NCBI GenBank assembly: GCA_965206775.1
Contig: CBDBKU010000002.1
Location: 2,232,001 to 2,296,000, forward strand
Origin: VXMF01 sp965206775
GTDB taxonomy: Bacteria; Acidobacteriota; Terriglobia; Bryobacterales; UBA6623
Length of the DNA: 64,000 nt
Direction of reading: 5' to 3'
Position numbers and translations under genes: made by a program. A model generated the notes under the pieces. The model was not told where the DNA came from and did no database searches. It saw only the letters and a list, made by a program, of their open reading frames with translations. This document shows, piece after piece, positions 35,690 through 46,374 of this stretch (its first letter is position 1; the number at the start of each line of letters is the position of its first letter).

Positions 35690-36046
35690 TCAGGATTCTT
35701 GCGCCAGCAACTCCACTAGGTCCGACAGGCCGCCGAACATGGGAATAGGATTTGCCGCGTTGACTGTCCCATCGGGCAGCGGAACCTGCGTCTCCTCGTC
35801 GATCGCGAACCCCCACTTCTGCAACCAATCGCATATTTCGTCGTCGCTGAGAATCTTGTAGCCATTCCCCGGATTGGGAACCATCGGGTCCACGGACACC
35901 GCCACGCATCGAGCGGAGTTCCCGCTCCTGACGAACGCAAGATCGACGCGGGCGACTACTCCTTGGGCCAGATACTCTCGACGACGCACGGATACTCTCA
36001 AGACCTTGAACATGGCTTTCAATGCCTTGGTAGAGGAAGGATTCAT
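35690..36046 (-). CDS. Hypothetical protein
   Basis: 118 residues from ATG 36046, with AGGA about 10 nt upstream on the reverse strand. It starts MNPSSTKALKAMFKVLRVSV and has a compact C-terminal part (YKILSDDEICDWLQKWGFAI, PMFGGLSDLVELLAQES) that looks like a real small folded protein. No family recognised. Longer upstream open frame is not credible. Confidence 0.5.
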   Translation of the reverse strand: MNPSSTKALKAMFKVLRVSVRRREYLAQGVVARVDLAFVRSGNSARCVAVSVDPMVPNPGNGYKILSDDEICDWLQKWGFAIDEETQVPLPDGTVNAANPIPMFGGLSDLVELLAQES

Positions 36047-36325
36047 GGTGACGGTTCCTGTGCCTGCCCTCGGATTCGAGCAAATCCGGCAGAGTTTACA
36101 CACTGCCAGCGCTCGAAGCAAGCGGCCTCCACCTGTGTCCGACGATCCACGATTTGGGCCCGGATCCCGGAATTGTTCAGAGCGAGGAAGCCCGCAGAGC
36201 AGCATCCGGGGGACAGGACTGGCCTAACGTACCCCGGGATCCATCGGCACTCCCGAATAGACCGGAGCTGCCGGCAGAACGCTGGCGGTTTCTGCCTCGT
36301 AGTGACATGCGATACACTTATTCCA

Positions 36326-36607
36326 GTGGCGATACGGAATGTCCGGCACAGCGGTTTGCGCCGGCTTTTCGAGCGCGGCGACGGGAGCAAGCTGCATCCG
36401 GCACACGTGAACCGAATCCGGAATATTCTGCTGGCCCTGGACGGTGCAGACGCTCTGAGCGAACTGTCCGAACCCTTCTACCGGCTCCATCCGCTGAAGG
36501 GGGATCGCAAGGGGCAGTGGGCCGTGACGGTGTCGCGCATGTGGCGGATCGTGTTCCGCGTCGAAGGCGACGACGTGCTGGACGTTGACCTGGCGGACTA
36601 CCACTAG
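36326..36607 (+). CDS. higB: HigB-family toxin (RelE superfamily)
   Basis: 93 residues from GTG 36326 (VAIRNVRHSGLRRLFERG). It matches plasmid-maintenance killer proteins: YRLHPLKGDRKGQWAVTVSR, then MWRIVFRVEGDDVLDVDLAD ending YH. HigB toxins are ribosome-dependent mRNA interferases. As is usual for higBA, the toxin precedes the antitoxin, here by 9 bp. The RBS is weak, so a leaderless or alternative start is possible. Confidence 0.85.
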   Translation: MAIRNVRHSGLRRLFERGDGSKLHPAHVNRIRNILLALDGADALSELSEPFYRLHPLKGDRKGQWAVTVSRMWRIVFRVEGDDVLDVDLADYH

Positions 36608-36616
36608 GAGGGCATC

Positions 36617-36979
36617 ATGAGCGAGAGCAAGGGCGGCGTAGCGTACGACGCCTGGCTGCGGCGGCACCCGTCGCATCCGGGACGTCACATCTACCACGGC
36701 TGCATGGAGGACCCGCTGGGAGAATGCAGCCTGACGGTCAGCGAGGCGGCGCACAGGATTGGCGTTTCGCGTGTCACGCTATCGCGCGTGCTCAACGGGC
36801 GGGCGGGCATCTCAGTGTCGCTGGCCCTGAAGCTGGAAGCCGCAGGCTGGGGCACGGCCGATGCCTGGCTGCGGCGGCAAGCCCAGTACGACCTGGCGCG
36901 GGAGCGGAACCGCCTCAGGCAATGGCCCGGCGGGGCGAGCGACCCGGAGGATGCCAGGATCGCGGCCGAGGCCGCCTGA
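36617..36979 (+). CDS. higA: HigA-family antitoxin
   Basis: 120 residues with an XRE-type helix-turn-helix (LTVSEAAHRIGVSRVTLSRV, then LNGRAGIS). The N-terminal extension (HPSHPGRHI) resembles the start of other HigA proteins. It neutralises HigB and represses the operon. Strong start context after GAGGGCATC. Intact. Confidence 0.87.
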   Translation: MSESKGGVAYDAWLRRHPSHPGRHIYHGCMEDPLGECSLTVSEAAHRIGVSRVTLSRVLNGRAGISVSLALKLEAAGWGTADAWLRRQAQYDLARERNRLRQWPGGASDPEDARIAAEAA

Positions 36980-37013
36980 GGGAATTCCACACTTCGCTTC
37001 CGAGGAGACCGAC

Positions 37014-37908
37014 ATGGCGATTCCGGACGCACAGTCCATCATGCTTCCCCTGCTTGAGCTGGCGGTGGACAACACTATCCATCGGCTTTGCGATGCGGTC
37101 GATCTTCTGGCCGACCGCCTTCGTCTCACGGACGACGAGAGGCGCGATCGCACCTCCGATGGTCAGTCTCCGCGGTTTTAGCACCGTGTCTCTCTTGCGC
37201 GCGAGTACCTAACGAAAGCCGGCCTGGTGGAGAACCCCGGGCGCGGGCAGTTCCGCATCACGGAGCCAGGCCGGCGCGTTCTCGGGAGCCGGCCCCCGCA
37301 AGTCGACCTCAGGTTGCTTCGGCAGCTCGCGGAGTCGAACGGCCCCGCCGCTGACGGGGGGGCGCCGCCGCCTGGCGAGGAGCCGCCGAACACGGCCTTC
37401 ACGCCTGAGGAGGCCTGCAGGACGCCTACGAGACCTTGCGGAACAGTCTTGCCGAGGAGCTTCTTGGCCAGGTCCTGCAGTCGTCTCCCGCGTTCTTCGA
37501 GCTCCTGGTTGTGGATGTGCTGGTGCGCATGGGGTACGGCGGTTCGAGGAAAGACGCCGGAGAGGCCATCGGGCAGGCCGGGGACGAGGGCATCGACGGG
37601 ATTATCAAGGAAGATCGCCTCGGGCTGGACATCATCTATATCCAGGCCAAGCGGTGGGCGAGCACGGTGGGCCGGAGGTCCAGAAATTCGTCGGGGCCCT
37701 GCATGGAAAGCGCACGCGGAAGGGCGTCTTCATCACGACGTCCTCGTTCACCTCGGCGGCCGCGGAGCTCGCCGGCAGTATCGAGGCCAAGGTGATTCTG
37801 ATCGACGGAAAGCAGCTCGCGGAGCTCATGATCGACCATGGCGTCGGGGTGAGGACCGATGCCACCTACGAGTTGAAGCGCATTGATGCGGACTACTTCC
37901 CCGAATGA
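37014..37908 (+). pseudogene. Mrr-like restriction endonuclease, nonsense and frameshift mutated
   Basis: The parts of an Mrr protein are in order. The N-terminal winged helix (MAIPDAQSIMLPLLELAVDN) runs into an in-frame TAG at 37179 and continues HRVSLAREYLTKAGLVENP. A frameshift occurs near 37415, then AYETLRNSLAEELL and the nuclease core DEGIDGIIKED-IYIQAKRW (D-QxK type). A second frameshift follows near 37660, then VQKFVGALHGKRTRKGVFIT to ELKRIDADYFPE. Mrr enzymes cleave modified DNA. It lies directly behind higBA, suggesting an old defence cluster. Confidence 0.85.
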
Positions 37909-38059
37909 GAGGCGTTCCCGGGCGGCGGTGTCGTGCCGATCGGGACGGCCAAGCACGCGAAACCATAGCGGAGGCTCCCACCAGAGCCCCTCGTATTGAG
38001 CCGGAAACGGCCCGTCATTGCGTCCGCAGGCCATCCATGTCCACCCCCTTGGTGAGATA

Positions 38060-38680
38060 CTGCGGTTAGCCGGCTCCCGAGGCAAACGCTTGCAATCGCT
38101 GTTCCGCCTGCTCTTGCGGCAGAGCGGGAGCCAACTGGAGCTGAATCGGTTGGCGACGCTCTGCGAATTGAGTCGGCCAGCCGTCAGGTCGCATGTCGAG
38201 GCCACGGAGATTACGTATGGGCAGCTTCTGGTCCGGCCCTTCCACGGCGTAGGGAAGCGGGACATCGTCGAGCGACCCAAGTGCTACGCCATCGATACCG
38301 GATTCGCCTGCTTCGAGAATGGCTGGACAAGTCTTCGACCGGACGACCGAGGCGTGCCTTGGGGGCACTTGGTCCTGGACACCTTGCGAGGGCTGTTAAG
38401 CGACACGAGCCTGTTCTACTCGCAGGACAAGTCGCGTCCGGAAGCGGATTTCGTGATCCACAGGGACCGGTAACGCGTGGACAGCGTCGAGTGCAAAATC
38501 AATCCGGATCAGGTCAACGCATCGGCGATCGTGGCATTTCGGGGTCTGTATCCGCAAGTACGCAACCTTTTCCTGGCCCCGAACGTCAAGACACACTGCA
38601 GGAGCCGTTTCTAGGGCCACGCCTCCACAGTCTGCGACACACGGGACTTGTCGAACCCGCTGGAGGCCTCGAAACTCGCG
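38060..38680 (+). pseudogene. AAA/DUF4143 ATPase, C-terminal relic (paralogue of 47397-48581)
   Basis: From LQSLFRLLLRQSGSQLELNR through RPFHGVGKRDIVERPKCYAI it follows residues about 227-380 of the intact paralogue almost word for word. A TAG interrupts at 38471, and substitutions accumulate afterwards. The ATPase half is missing. Confidence 0.8.
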
Positions 38681-38777
38681 GATGCACCTACCGATGCTCT
38701 TAGAATCAATAGGGAAACTAGCGGCTCGCGAGCAAAATCAGGTAGACTCGCCAAGGTCGTTGGAGTCAGAGCGTAGG

Positions 38778-41700
38778 ATGGGGAAAGTGCGGAACCGGCT
38801 CTTCTCGCTGCTCGGTTGGCTTCTAGCCGCGTCCCTGGGTCTTTCCGTTAGGGACAGTTCCATCTCGGCGACCTCCAAGAGGAAACAGCGGAAGAAGCTC
38901 GACAGATTGCGGAACTGGAACGGGACCGCGAGCTTCAGAGCATTCTGGACGCGCGGCGCGAGAGCGCGCACGCGCGCCTGGAAAGCGCCGCCAGCACGAT
39001 TCAGGCTCAGGCGCTGTGCCCGGCTTTCGTCGGCTTGAGTCCGGAGCCGCGCTCGTTTCGCAAGAGAATCTCGAGCCCGTTTGTCGCTCGTTCCGCGCCG
39101 CGGCCGGTTCGTCTGCCCTGGAGAGGCGTTGCACCGGAGGGCGAGTCGCCGAGCGGGCTGTTCAACGACTACATCTCCACCCCTGTCGTGCAGTCCAGGT
39201 GCATCTACTGCCATGTCGAGGGAGGCGCGTCTGGGCACACCCGCCTCGTGCTCACCCCTTCCGACGTGGACGGTCACGAGGCTACGAACCTGGCGGTGTT
39301 CGAGAACTTCCTCACGGACGTCGAGGACGGAGCCGACCTGATCCTCAACAAGATCCAGGGCGCCGAAAGCCATGGCGGGGGCGTCCAGGTGGTGGCCGGA
39401 TCGACCGACTTCGCCAACATGGAGCGGTTCCTGAGATCTCTCGGAGGCGAGACCACCTCGGGGGCTTTGTCCCCCGAAACGCTGTTCGACGGCGTCACCA
39501 TGGCTTCGCCGGGCAGGACCCTGCGTCGGGCGGCGATGCTGTTTGCGGGCAGGCTCCCCACTCAAGCCGAGCTCAGTTCGGTTAGCGACGGTGAGGAATC
39601 CAGCCTGCGCCAGGCGATCAGGGGCTTGATGACAGGCCAGGGATTCCACGATTTCCTGATCCGGACGGCCAATGACCGGTTGCTGACGGACCGGGACCGG
39701 TCAAACGTAGTCGGCGTTGCCGAAGTGAGATTCGTCGATCTGACGAACAAGCGCTGGGAATTGGCTCAGGAGGGCGTTCAGAACGGGTACGCAGAGTACC
39801 CGCGCCGATATCCGGCCTATCGGAAGCACGAGCGAGCCGTGCAGTACGGCATTGCCCGCGCTCCGCTAGAACTTATCGCGCATGTCGTCGAGAGCGACTT
39901 GCCGTACACGGAAATTCTGACGGCGGACTACATCATGGCCAATCCGATGGCCGCGAATGCGTACGGCGCGGAGACGGAGTTCGACGATCCCAACGATGTG
40001 ACAGAATTCAAGCCTTCGGAGATCGCGAGGTACTTCCGAAGGGACCCATCGATGATCGTGGAGGAGGATCCCCCGAACATCTGGAGGGTCGTCAATGAAG
40101 GCAATCTCTCCACCGACTACCCTCACGCCGGAGTCCTCAGCTCGACCGTCTTCTTGCGCCGCTATCCGACGACTGCGACGAATCGCAATCGGGCTCGGTC
40201 GCGCTGGACCTACTACCACTTCCTGGGTTTCGACATCGAGAAGTCCGCGGCGCGAACGGCGGACCCGGACGCTCTGACCGATACCAACAACCCCACGATG
40301 AACAACCCGGCCTGCACGGTCTGCCACATCCCGATGGATCCGGTTGCAGGCACCTACCAGAACTACGGGAACATGGGGCTCTTCCGCGACAAGAATCGCG
40401 GCCGGGACTCTCTGCCGGGACTGTATAGGTCTCCTAGGGACGGAACCGTCTCGCCCTACCAGCAAGGCGACACTTGGTTCCGCGATATGCGCGACCCGGG
40501 CTTCGGCGACTCCAATGCGCCCAGCGCGGACAATAGTCTGCAATGGCTGGCCGAGCAGTTCGTTGCGGACGATAGGTTCGCGACGGCGGCCGTCAGGTTC
40601 TGGTGGCCGGCGATCATGGGCGTGGAACTCACCGATCCTCCCTCCGACAGCTCCGATGCGGATTTCGACGAGTTGCTCGTGGCGTCGGCTTCGCAGGCCT
40701 TGGAGGTCGAAGCGCTTGCGGAGGCTTTCCGAGAAGGATTCGACGGCGGCGATCCGTACAATGCCAAGGATCTGCTGACCGAGATCGCGCTCTCGCCTTG
40801 GTTCCGGGCCGAGTCGGTCACGGTCGACGACGAGACTCGCTTGGCCGCGCTCCGCGACGCAGGCGTCGCGCGACTGCTGACTCCCGAAGAAGTCGTTTCG
40901 AAGACCGACGCTATCACCGGATATGTCTGGGGCAGGCGGTTCCAGCAGCCCTTCGAGCGCGGCGAGCCGAGGAGCAGGCTGCACGATCCCCAGGGATTTA
41001 GCGGCTACCAGCTTCTCTATGGGGGCATTGACTCGGACGGCATCATCGAGCGCACCGGCGAGATGACGCCATTGATGGCCGCGGTTGCCCAGAGCCACGC
41101 CGCAGAGGTGAGCTGCCCCATCGTGCGGCGCGAATTCTACTACTGGCCCGATGAAAGCCGCCTGCTCTTCGACGGAATCACCAAGTTCGACTCGCCGTTT
41201 TCCGAGACGAGCGGCGCGTTCGACGTCATCGGCGAGTTGTGGGAGACACGGCAGACGTTCACCTTGCAGGTTCCGCTGAACGTGGGGTCAAAGACCGTTC
41301 GCATGGCATTCACGAATAACACTACGAGCGGGCAGGTGGACAGTGACGGAAACCCGCTCGACCGCAACTTGAAACTGGATAGCCTGGTGGTCCGTGACAG
41401 TAGCGGCTCGAACGTATACTCGCTCGAGCTCGAGACTCTCGGCAGGCAGGGCTGCGGCCTGCCGCAAGAGCGGTTCTACTGGATGAGAGGCAACTGCTCG
41501 GTGACAGTCCCGATTGAGATTGCTTCCGCAGGTGACTACAGCGTGGAAGTCGTTGCGTATCAGGACCGGGCCGGCGACGAACCCGCCCGCTTGGCGGTCA
41601 GCGTGGAAGCGGAGGACGGCAGCTCGCAAGGCGAGATCGCGATTCGCCGCAAGCTGGCCGACTTGCACCAGAAGCTCTTCGGCGTGGCTGTGGCTGTGGA

Positions 41701-42004
41701 TTCTCCAGATGTCAACGAGGCCTACGACCTGTTCCTCGAAGTCTGGAACCGCAAGCGCACTTCGGAAGGCCGCACCTTCGGCAATTCACAGTTCAGTTGT
41801 ACTGACTCCGGCGACCATCTCTACTTCGACGGCCTTGTGGCCGACGGCATGCAGTATGGCGACGCCGGCGGCTCCAGATTGAACCTCGCGTCCGTACGCA
41901 CCTTCAGTCAAAGCATTGAGACCACCGATCCGCACCACGCTGTCCGGACGTGGGTTGTCACCCTTGCCTACCTTCTGACCGACTATCGGTACCTGTATTT
42001 CTAA
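38778..42004 (+). CDS. Secreted c-type-heme-site protein (DUF1588/DUF1592-like), partner of DUF1501 protein; frameshifted near the signal peptide
   Basis: The continuous frame runs from 38852 to 42004 and has two heme-c motifs, CIYCH (around 39210) and CTVCH (around 40315, followed by IPMDPVAGTYQNYG), with a long middle region resembling DUF1592/DUF1588 proteins. A C-terminal beta-rich part follows. The only in-frame start in the ORF is TTG 39035, but a coding, coiled-coil-like stretch (EEARQIAELERDRELQSIL) precedes it in the same frame. A signal-peptide-like start (ATG 38778, MGKVRNRLFSLLGWLLAASL) lies in another frame. I infer one frameshift between about 38840 and 38852. It is followed after 10 bp by the DUF1501 gene, its standard partner. 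Whether a functional product is made is uncertain. Confidence 0.7.
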
Positions 42005-42014
42005 GGAGGATGCG

Positions 42015-43301
42015 ATGAATCGTCGTAGCTTCATGATCAGCGTGCTGGGCCTCGGCGCGGCCTCGGGGTTTCGCGTTCCCTTGGCGAACGCCGCCGACTA
42101 CACCGGCAAGCTGTTCGTGTTCGTTCAGGCCGCCGGCGGTTGGGATCCCACGAGCTTCTGCGACCCCAAGACGAACGTCACGGGCGAGCCTACCATCAAC
42201 ACCTGGGCGACAAACGGCGAGGCCCAGCAGGCGGGCAATATCCACTACGCCCCGTTCGCGAATAACAAGGCGTTCTTCGACAAGTACTACCAGCGCATCC
42301 TCGTGGTGAACGGAGTCGATGCCCAGACAAATTCGCACTCGGCGGGTATCGTCCATAACTGGAGCGGTCGGATTTCGGAAGGCTACCCGACGATGACGGC
42401 GCTGCTCGCCGCCCACAACGGCGCCGGCCTCTCGATGCCGTACCTGAGTTTCGGAGGGTTTTCCAACACCGCTGGGGTCGCTGTGTTCACGCGGCTGAAC
42501 AACCCGACCGAGGTCCGGAACATCGCCAAGCCCGAACTGGTCGGCGGGGATCCGGCCAAGAGGCCGTTCTTCAAGTCGGAAGACTGGGAATCGATCACCG
42601 GAAGTCGCGACACGCGCATAGCGCGACTAGCGGCGGCACCGAATCTCATGCCGCGAGATGCCCGCAACCGGGAACTTTACGCTGCGGCCTTGGAGCAGGA
42701 CGCGGCTGAGGGACTCCGGTCATTCGCCGACACGATTCCCGCCACCAGTGAATTGCAGCCGATCGAGGAATTCAATTTGTTCCGCAGCAATCTCAAGCGG
42801 CAGGTGCAGCTGACAGTGCTGGCATTCAAGGCGGGTGTCGCGGTCAGCGCGGACTTGCGCCTGGGCGGCTTCGACACCCACGACTATCACGACAGGGACG
42901 CGGGCTGGCTGCTAGGAAACCTGACAGCTTCAGTCGACTACCTCTGGGACTACGCCGAACTCCAGGGACTGGCGGACCGCTTGGTGGTCGTGATGGGGTC
43001 GGACTTCGGGCGCACCAACAAGTACAACGCCGAAATGGGGAAGGACCACTGGCCGATTGGCAGCTTTATCGTGATGGAGAAGAACCAGAGCTGGACCAAC
43101 CGGGTGGTCGGGGAGACGAATGAACTGCACTTTGCGCGCAAGGTCAATTCGTCGACCCTGGCGCGGGACGACACGGCGGGGACTTTGATTCACCCCAAAC
43201 ACATCCACAAGGCGCTGCGCAAGTACCTCGGGGTGTCGGATACCGAGGACAGCCAGCGTTTTCCGTTCAACAACACGGTGGAATTGCCGATCTTCTCCTG
43301 A
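42015..43301 (+). CDS. DUF1501 family protein with Tat-like signal
   Basis: 428 residues. The N-terminus MNRRSFMISVLGLGAASG is a twin-arginine-type signal. The domain follows the DUF1501 pattern: KLFVFVQAAGGWDPTSFCDP, NSHSAGIVHNWSGR, GGFDTHDYHDRD, VVVMGSDFGRTNKYN and the late histidine cluster HPKHIHKAL. The family is related to alkaline phosphatase/sulfatase folds and is probably periplasmic. A perfect AGGAGG precedes ATG 42015. It forms a two-gene operon with the heme-site protein upstream; the exact activity is unknown. Confidence 0.85.
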   Translation: MNRRSFMISVLGLGAASGFRVPLANAADYTGKLFVFVQAAGGWDPTSFCDPKTNVTGEPTINTWATNGEAQQAGNIHYAPFANNKAFFDKYYQRILVVNGVDAQTNSHSAGIVHNWSGRISEGYPTMTALLAAHNGAGLSMPYLSFGGFSNTAGVAVFTRLNNPTEVRNIAKPELVGGDPAKRPFFKSEDWESITGSRDTRIARLAAAPNLMPRDARNRELYAAALEQDAAEGLRSFADTIPATSELQPIEEFNLFRSNLKRQVQLTVLAFKAGVAVSADLRLGGFDTHDYHDRDAGWLLGNLTASVDYLWDYAELQGLADRLVVVMGSDFGRTNKYNAEMGKDHWPIGSFIVMEKNQSWTNRVVGETNELHFARKVNSSTLARDDTAGTLIHPKHIHKALRKYLGVSDTEDSQRFPFNNTVELPIFS

Positions 43302-43445
43302 GCACCGCGAATCGCGCGAGACTCGACGCTCCCTCGCCAAGCATTGCCTGGTGCAGGGTATAGTCTCCTTCCCAGCTCGTCCAATCCGCCGCCTGGGCCC
43401 TCGCAATACAGGAGAGAGTCTGCGCGGGATGCTATCGGCGCCCGC

Positions 43446-44810
43446 TCAATTTCGCTGCAGGCCCTGCGACTCTCCGAGCAGCGTAAAGGACCCGATGCGG
43501 CTCAGCAGGTTGCCCCTGCTCTGGGACAACGTTCCGAGTTCGGAGCCTGGTGACAGGCTGGTAATCACGGACCTCCCGATGACGTGCCGGCCGGGATTCG
43601 AACCGTTCGCGGATTCCGTCCTCAATCCCCAGATCGTGTGGAACGCAACCGGCGTGCCCTCGAACGTCCCCAGGTAGAGCATGACGTGGCCGGGAATGTT
43701 CAGCATCGTGAGGAACGGGGCGGCCCCGGCCAGGATGCGGGCCTGTTTCTCGGCGGGCGTCAACTGCTCAATGTCCACGTTCTTGCCGGCGTCGGCCTGT
43801 TGCCGGGAATTGCGAGGGAGAGGCAGGCCAACGGGCAGGAAGAGATCCAGGAGCGTCGACGAACAGTCTCGATAGCCGCCCAATCCGCCCCACCCGTACG
43901 GCTGTCCCAGGATCTCGTTGATTAGCTCTGCGAGCGTTTCGCCGGAGAATGACAGCGGCACTGCGGCAGCGTCCCCTCTCGAAACCGAAACTTGCGCTAG
44001 CGACGCGCGCCGGTTCTTGTCCGCTACCGGAACCAGCAGCCTAATCTCGGAATCACCGGCCGCCTCCGACGGCAACAGCATCCCGATCCGCCCTTCGAAC
44101 AGGAATCCGGCCTGGCCGCTCGCGATCGGAATCTGGTCCCTGCGGATCGCGGCTAGGCCCAGGGAACGATACCGAGCTATGAAGTCGTCGTCAACGTAAG
44201 CGATGTCGCGCGAGTCGATCCAGCCGCAAGTGTAGGGCGATTCGGCGGCAACGAACCGACCGTCCCCCGAGACATGCGTGAGAAAGAGCGGAGTGCCGGC
44301 CCACACTGCCGAATTCTGGTTGTAGTCGAATGGATATCCCTCGCCGGCGCGGCGGAAATCATGAAAGAAGGGGTCGATCGATGGCAGCGCGCGTAGCGAA
44401 GCATTTCGCACGGTAATCGCCCGGACGGCGCGGCTGGGGTACTGGTCGAGTTGCGCGTTTGCAATGACAGTCTCGAGGGCCGAAGCGGGGACCTCAAGCA
44501 GGTTCGGGCCGAAGGCCGGCTGCTTGGGGAACGATTCTGCAGCCCAGGCGAATTCCGCCGGCGTGCAAGCCTCCGGCTGGCTTCGCTCCCACGGGCCGTA
44601 CCAGTACTCAAGAAGGTGAGCGAGCCGCTGCTCGTCGGATTCGACCATCGGAATGCCCGCCGTCGGCACGAATTCCGCGGCATCTTGCGGGATGCGCTCC
44701 AAGTCGTGAAGCGGCCCCGTCGACAGCAAGGGGTTCTGATCACGCCCGCAGCTGAAGACCAATAACAGGACGGTCAGAATAGCGGCGCTAGGCAAGGGCG
44801 GCGATCGCAT
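43446..44810 (-). CDS. NlpC/P60-family lipoprotein peptidase with SH3-like domains
   Basis: 454 residues with a lipoprotein signal (ILTVLLLVFSC, lipobox Cys21). An N-terminal stabilising segment (about 35-90) and SH3-like region (about 125-285) precede the NlpC/P60 catalytic domain. Catalytic residues are Cys316 in YRDCSSTLLDLF, His375 in NIPGHVMLYLG and His391 in AFHTIWGL. Such enzymes cut gamma-D-Glu/diaminopimelate bonds in peptidoglycan peptides. Domain order matches the SH3b1 plus NLPC_P60 stabilising-domain group. Its 3' end converges on the DUF1501 gene. Confidence 0.87.
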   Translation of the reverse strand: MRSPPLPSAAILTVLLLVFSCGRDQNPLLSTGPLHDLERIPQDAAEFVPTAGIPMVESDEQRLAHLLEYWYGPWERSQPEACTPAEFAWAAESFPKQPAFGPNLLEVPASALETVIANAQLDQYPSRAVRAITVRNASLRALPSIDPFFHDFRRAGEGYPFDYNQNSAVWAGTPLFLTHVSGDGRFVAAESPYTCGWIDSRDIAYVDDDFIARYRSLGLAAIRRDQIPIASGQAGFLFEGRIGMLLPSEAAGDSEIRLLVPVADKNRRASLAQVSVSRGDAAAVPLSFSGETLAELINEILGQPYGWGGLGGYRDCSSTLLDLFLPVGLPLPRNSRQQADAGKNVDIEQLTPAEKQARILAGAAPFLTMLNIPGHVMLYLGTFEGTPVAFHTIWGLRTESANGSNPGRHVIGRSVITSLSPGSELGTLSQSRGNLLSRIGSFTLLGESQGLQRN

Positions 44811-45330
44811 GCTTTGCCAATTCTACCGAGGCGGAACGGTCGGAATTCGACAGGCGGTGGGTGTTGTGTGTCGAAGCGATCGAAGCACCGATAGAGCAAG
44901 GAGTTGCATGGTCGGCCTATGCCAACTGGCCCCTGAACCGTGATCGGTTGAGCCGTGAGGTGGCTGCGTCCGGAGAGGGCGACGCTATCAGACAAGAGTG
45001 CTGGGAACGGCTGGACAGGGAATGAGTGCCTGTCCATGCGGTCGCATCCATTCAGCCTGCGACGAATGCGCTCAGGAACAGGCGAGCTACGATCGAGCGT
45101 TGCCTGGCAGGAGGCCTTCGTCCCGTCCCTCGCGGCTAACTTCGCGAGCCTGTCGGCTAGTTCGCGGGGCGAGTGCTCCGGTGCGCTCTTGGAACGGGCG
45201 AGATTCGACAAGACTGGCCTTCCACACGGAAATTCTGACAGGCCCCGAGTTTGAGGAAATCGTAGGGGGAGCGGCCAGGAACCTAGACTGCCGATTCCGG
45301 CGAATATGCAGTTGGGACGGGTTTTGCTCC
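44811..45330. other. Intergenic, no recognised gene
   Basis: 520 bases between the NlpC/P60 gene (leftward) and the 3' end of the GNAT toxin gene. A reverse open frame at 44774-45211 has no family resemblance. Confidence 0.4.
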
Positions 45331-45912
45331 TTAACCGCCAACCGCGGCCCGCTCAAACGGATGCTCGCGCCTTGCCTGAACCACCGCTCGCACTTGCTTC
45401 ATCCCGAGGAACATGCGCGCCGGATCGCTGGCGAATGCCTTGAAGCCAAAGCTCTCGTACCACGCTTTGCGACGCGCAAACGCTTCTTCGCCCCCATCCG
45501 AGATCACATCGAGAATGATCGCATGGCACCCAGCCATGTTGGAAACCGCGCACGCCTTCTCGAAGACATGGTGTATGAGTATGCCACCAAGACCTCTACC
45601 TTGCGCCGCGTTGTCCACTGCGACCTGCCCTAAGAACAGGACCGGAATTTCCCCATGATCCGGTGCCCCACGCGGTCGGCGGCTGAGCTCGTCCACGTTC
45701 ATCCGGCCCAAGTTCATTGCATGGTAGCCAAGGATGCGCGTGCTCCCCTCTTCGACGACAACATATATGCGCGTCATGTCATCCTTCTGCTGCTTCTTGC
45801 CAGTCAGCTTGAGGAATTTATTCAGCCGATCGACACCACAGTCAAATTCAGCGCGGTCATGGCGCGACGACTCGAATTGCTCGATTCTGAGGGCCCGTGG
45901 TTCAATCGGCAT
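45331..45912 (-). CDS. TacT-like GNAT acetyltransferase toxin
   Basis: About 193 residues from ATG 45912 (MPIEPRALRIEQFESSRHDR). The segment FDCGVDRLNKFLK and the acetyl-CoA-binding loop VDNAAQGRGLGGILI are typical of TacT/AtaT-type toxins, which acetylate charged tRNAs. The C-terminal WYESFGFKAF is also characteristic. The start lies inside the last codons of the antitoxin gene (11 bp overlap). Confidence 0.87.
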   Translation of the reverse strand: MPIEPRALRIEQFESSRHDRAEFDCGVDRLNKFLKLTGKKQQKDDMTRIYVVVEEGSTRILGYHAMNLGRMNVDELSRRPRGAPDHGEIPVLFLGQVAVDNAAQGRGLGGILIHHVFEKACAVSNMAGCHAIILDVISDGGEEAFARRKAWYESFGFKAFASDPARMFLGMKQVRAVVQARREHPFERAAVGG

Positions 45913-46210
45913 GAACCACTCGCGCGCGATAGTTCCGGGCAGCCTCCAAGGCACGCGGGGTTGGAGCGGGAGGGGCATCGAGGGCGGCAGTGAACAGCTC
46001 GGCGTCCTCGGGCGTCAAAACATGCACGGACTGCGCTTCAAGCACACGCATGGCCTCGCGCTCAATCGCTGCGCGCAGGAATACCGATTTATCGATTGCC
46101 AGCGACTGTGCAGCACGCTCGATCAGGAGGGCTAGTCGATCATCGTGGCGCACCTGCGTGGTCCTGGTCCGCTTCGCCGAGGTAGGTGATGTGGTGTCGA
46201 AGTTCAACAT
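45902..46210 (-). CDS. TacA-like DUF1778 antitoxin
   Basis: 102 residues from ATG 46210. A ribbon-helix-helix-type DUF1778 domain (RTRTTQVRHDDRLALLIERA, SLAIDKSVFLRAAIE) is followed by a toxin-wrapping tail (LTPEDAELFTAALDAPPAP). The order antitoxin then toxin with overlap is the standard TacAT arrangement. A TGTAGTGCA-AATGCACTACA palindrome upstream (about 46236-46256) is a plausible operator. Confidence 0.87.
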   Translation of the reverse strand: MLNFDTTSPTSAKRTRTTQVRHDDRLALLIERAAQSLAIDKSVFLRAAIEREAMRVLEAQSVHVLTPEDAELFTAALDAPPAPTPRALEAARNYRARVVHAD

Positions 46211-46374
46211 GGCCGGTCCTTTTGCGTAGGTCCATTGTAGTGCATTCTGCACTACATATCAAGGGCTAAGCCGGAGGTTCGGAGATGGATCGAGTCGCCG
46301 GCTCTCTCACCCGGCTGCAGTGTAACGGCACACCCTCGGCCGCTCCGGATCCGGCACCAAGACCGCTGGATCCA

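Noticed and set aside
39866..41098. Reverse open frame of 410 codons opposite the heme-site protein
   Set aside because: No domain pattern; antisense of a gene with CxxCH motifs and clean coding bias.
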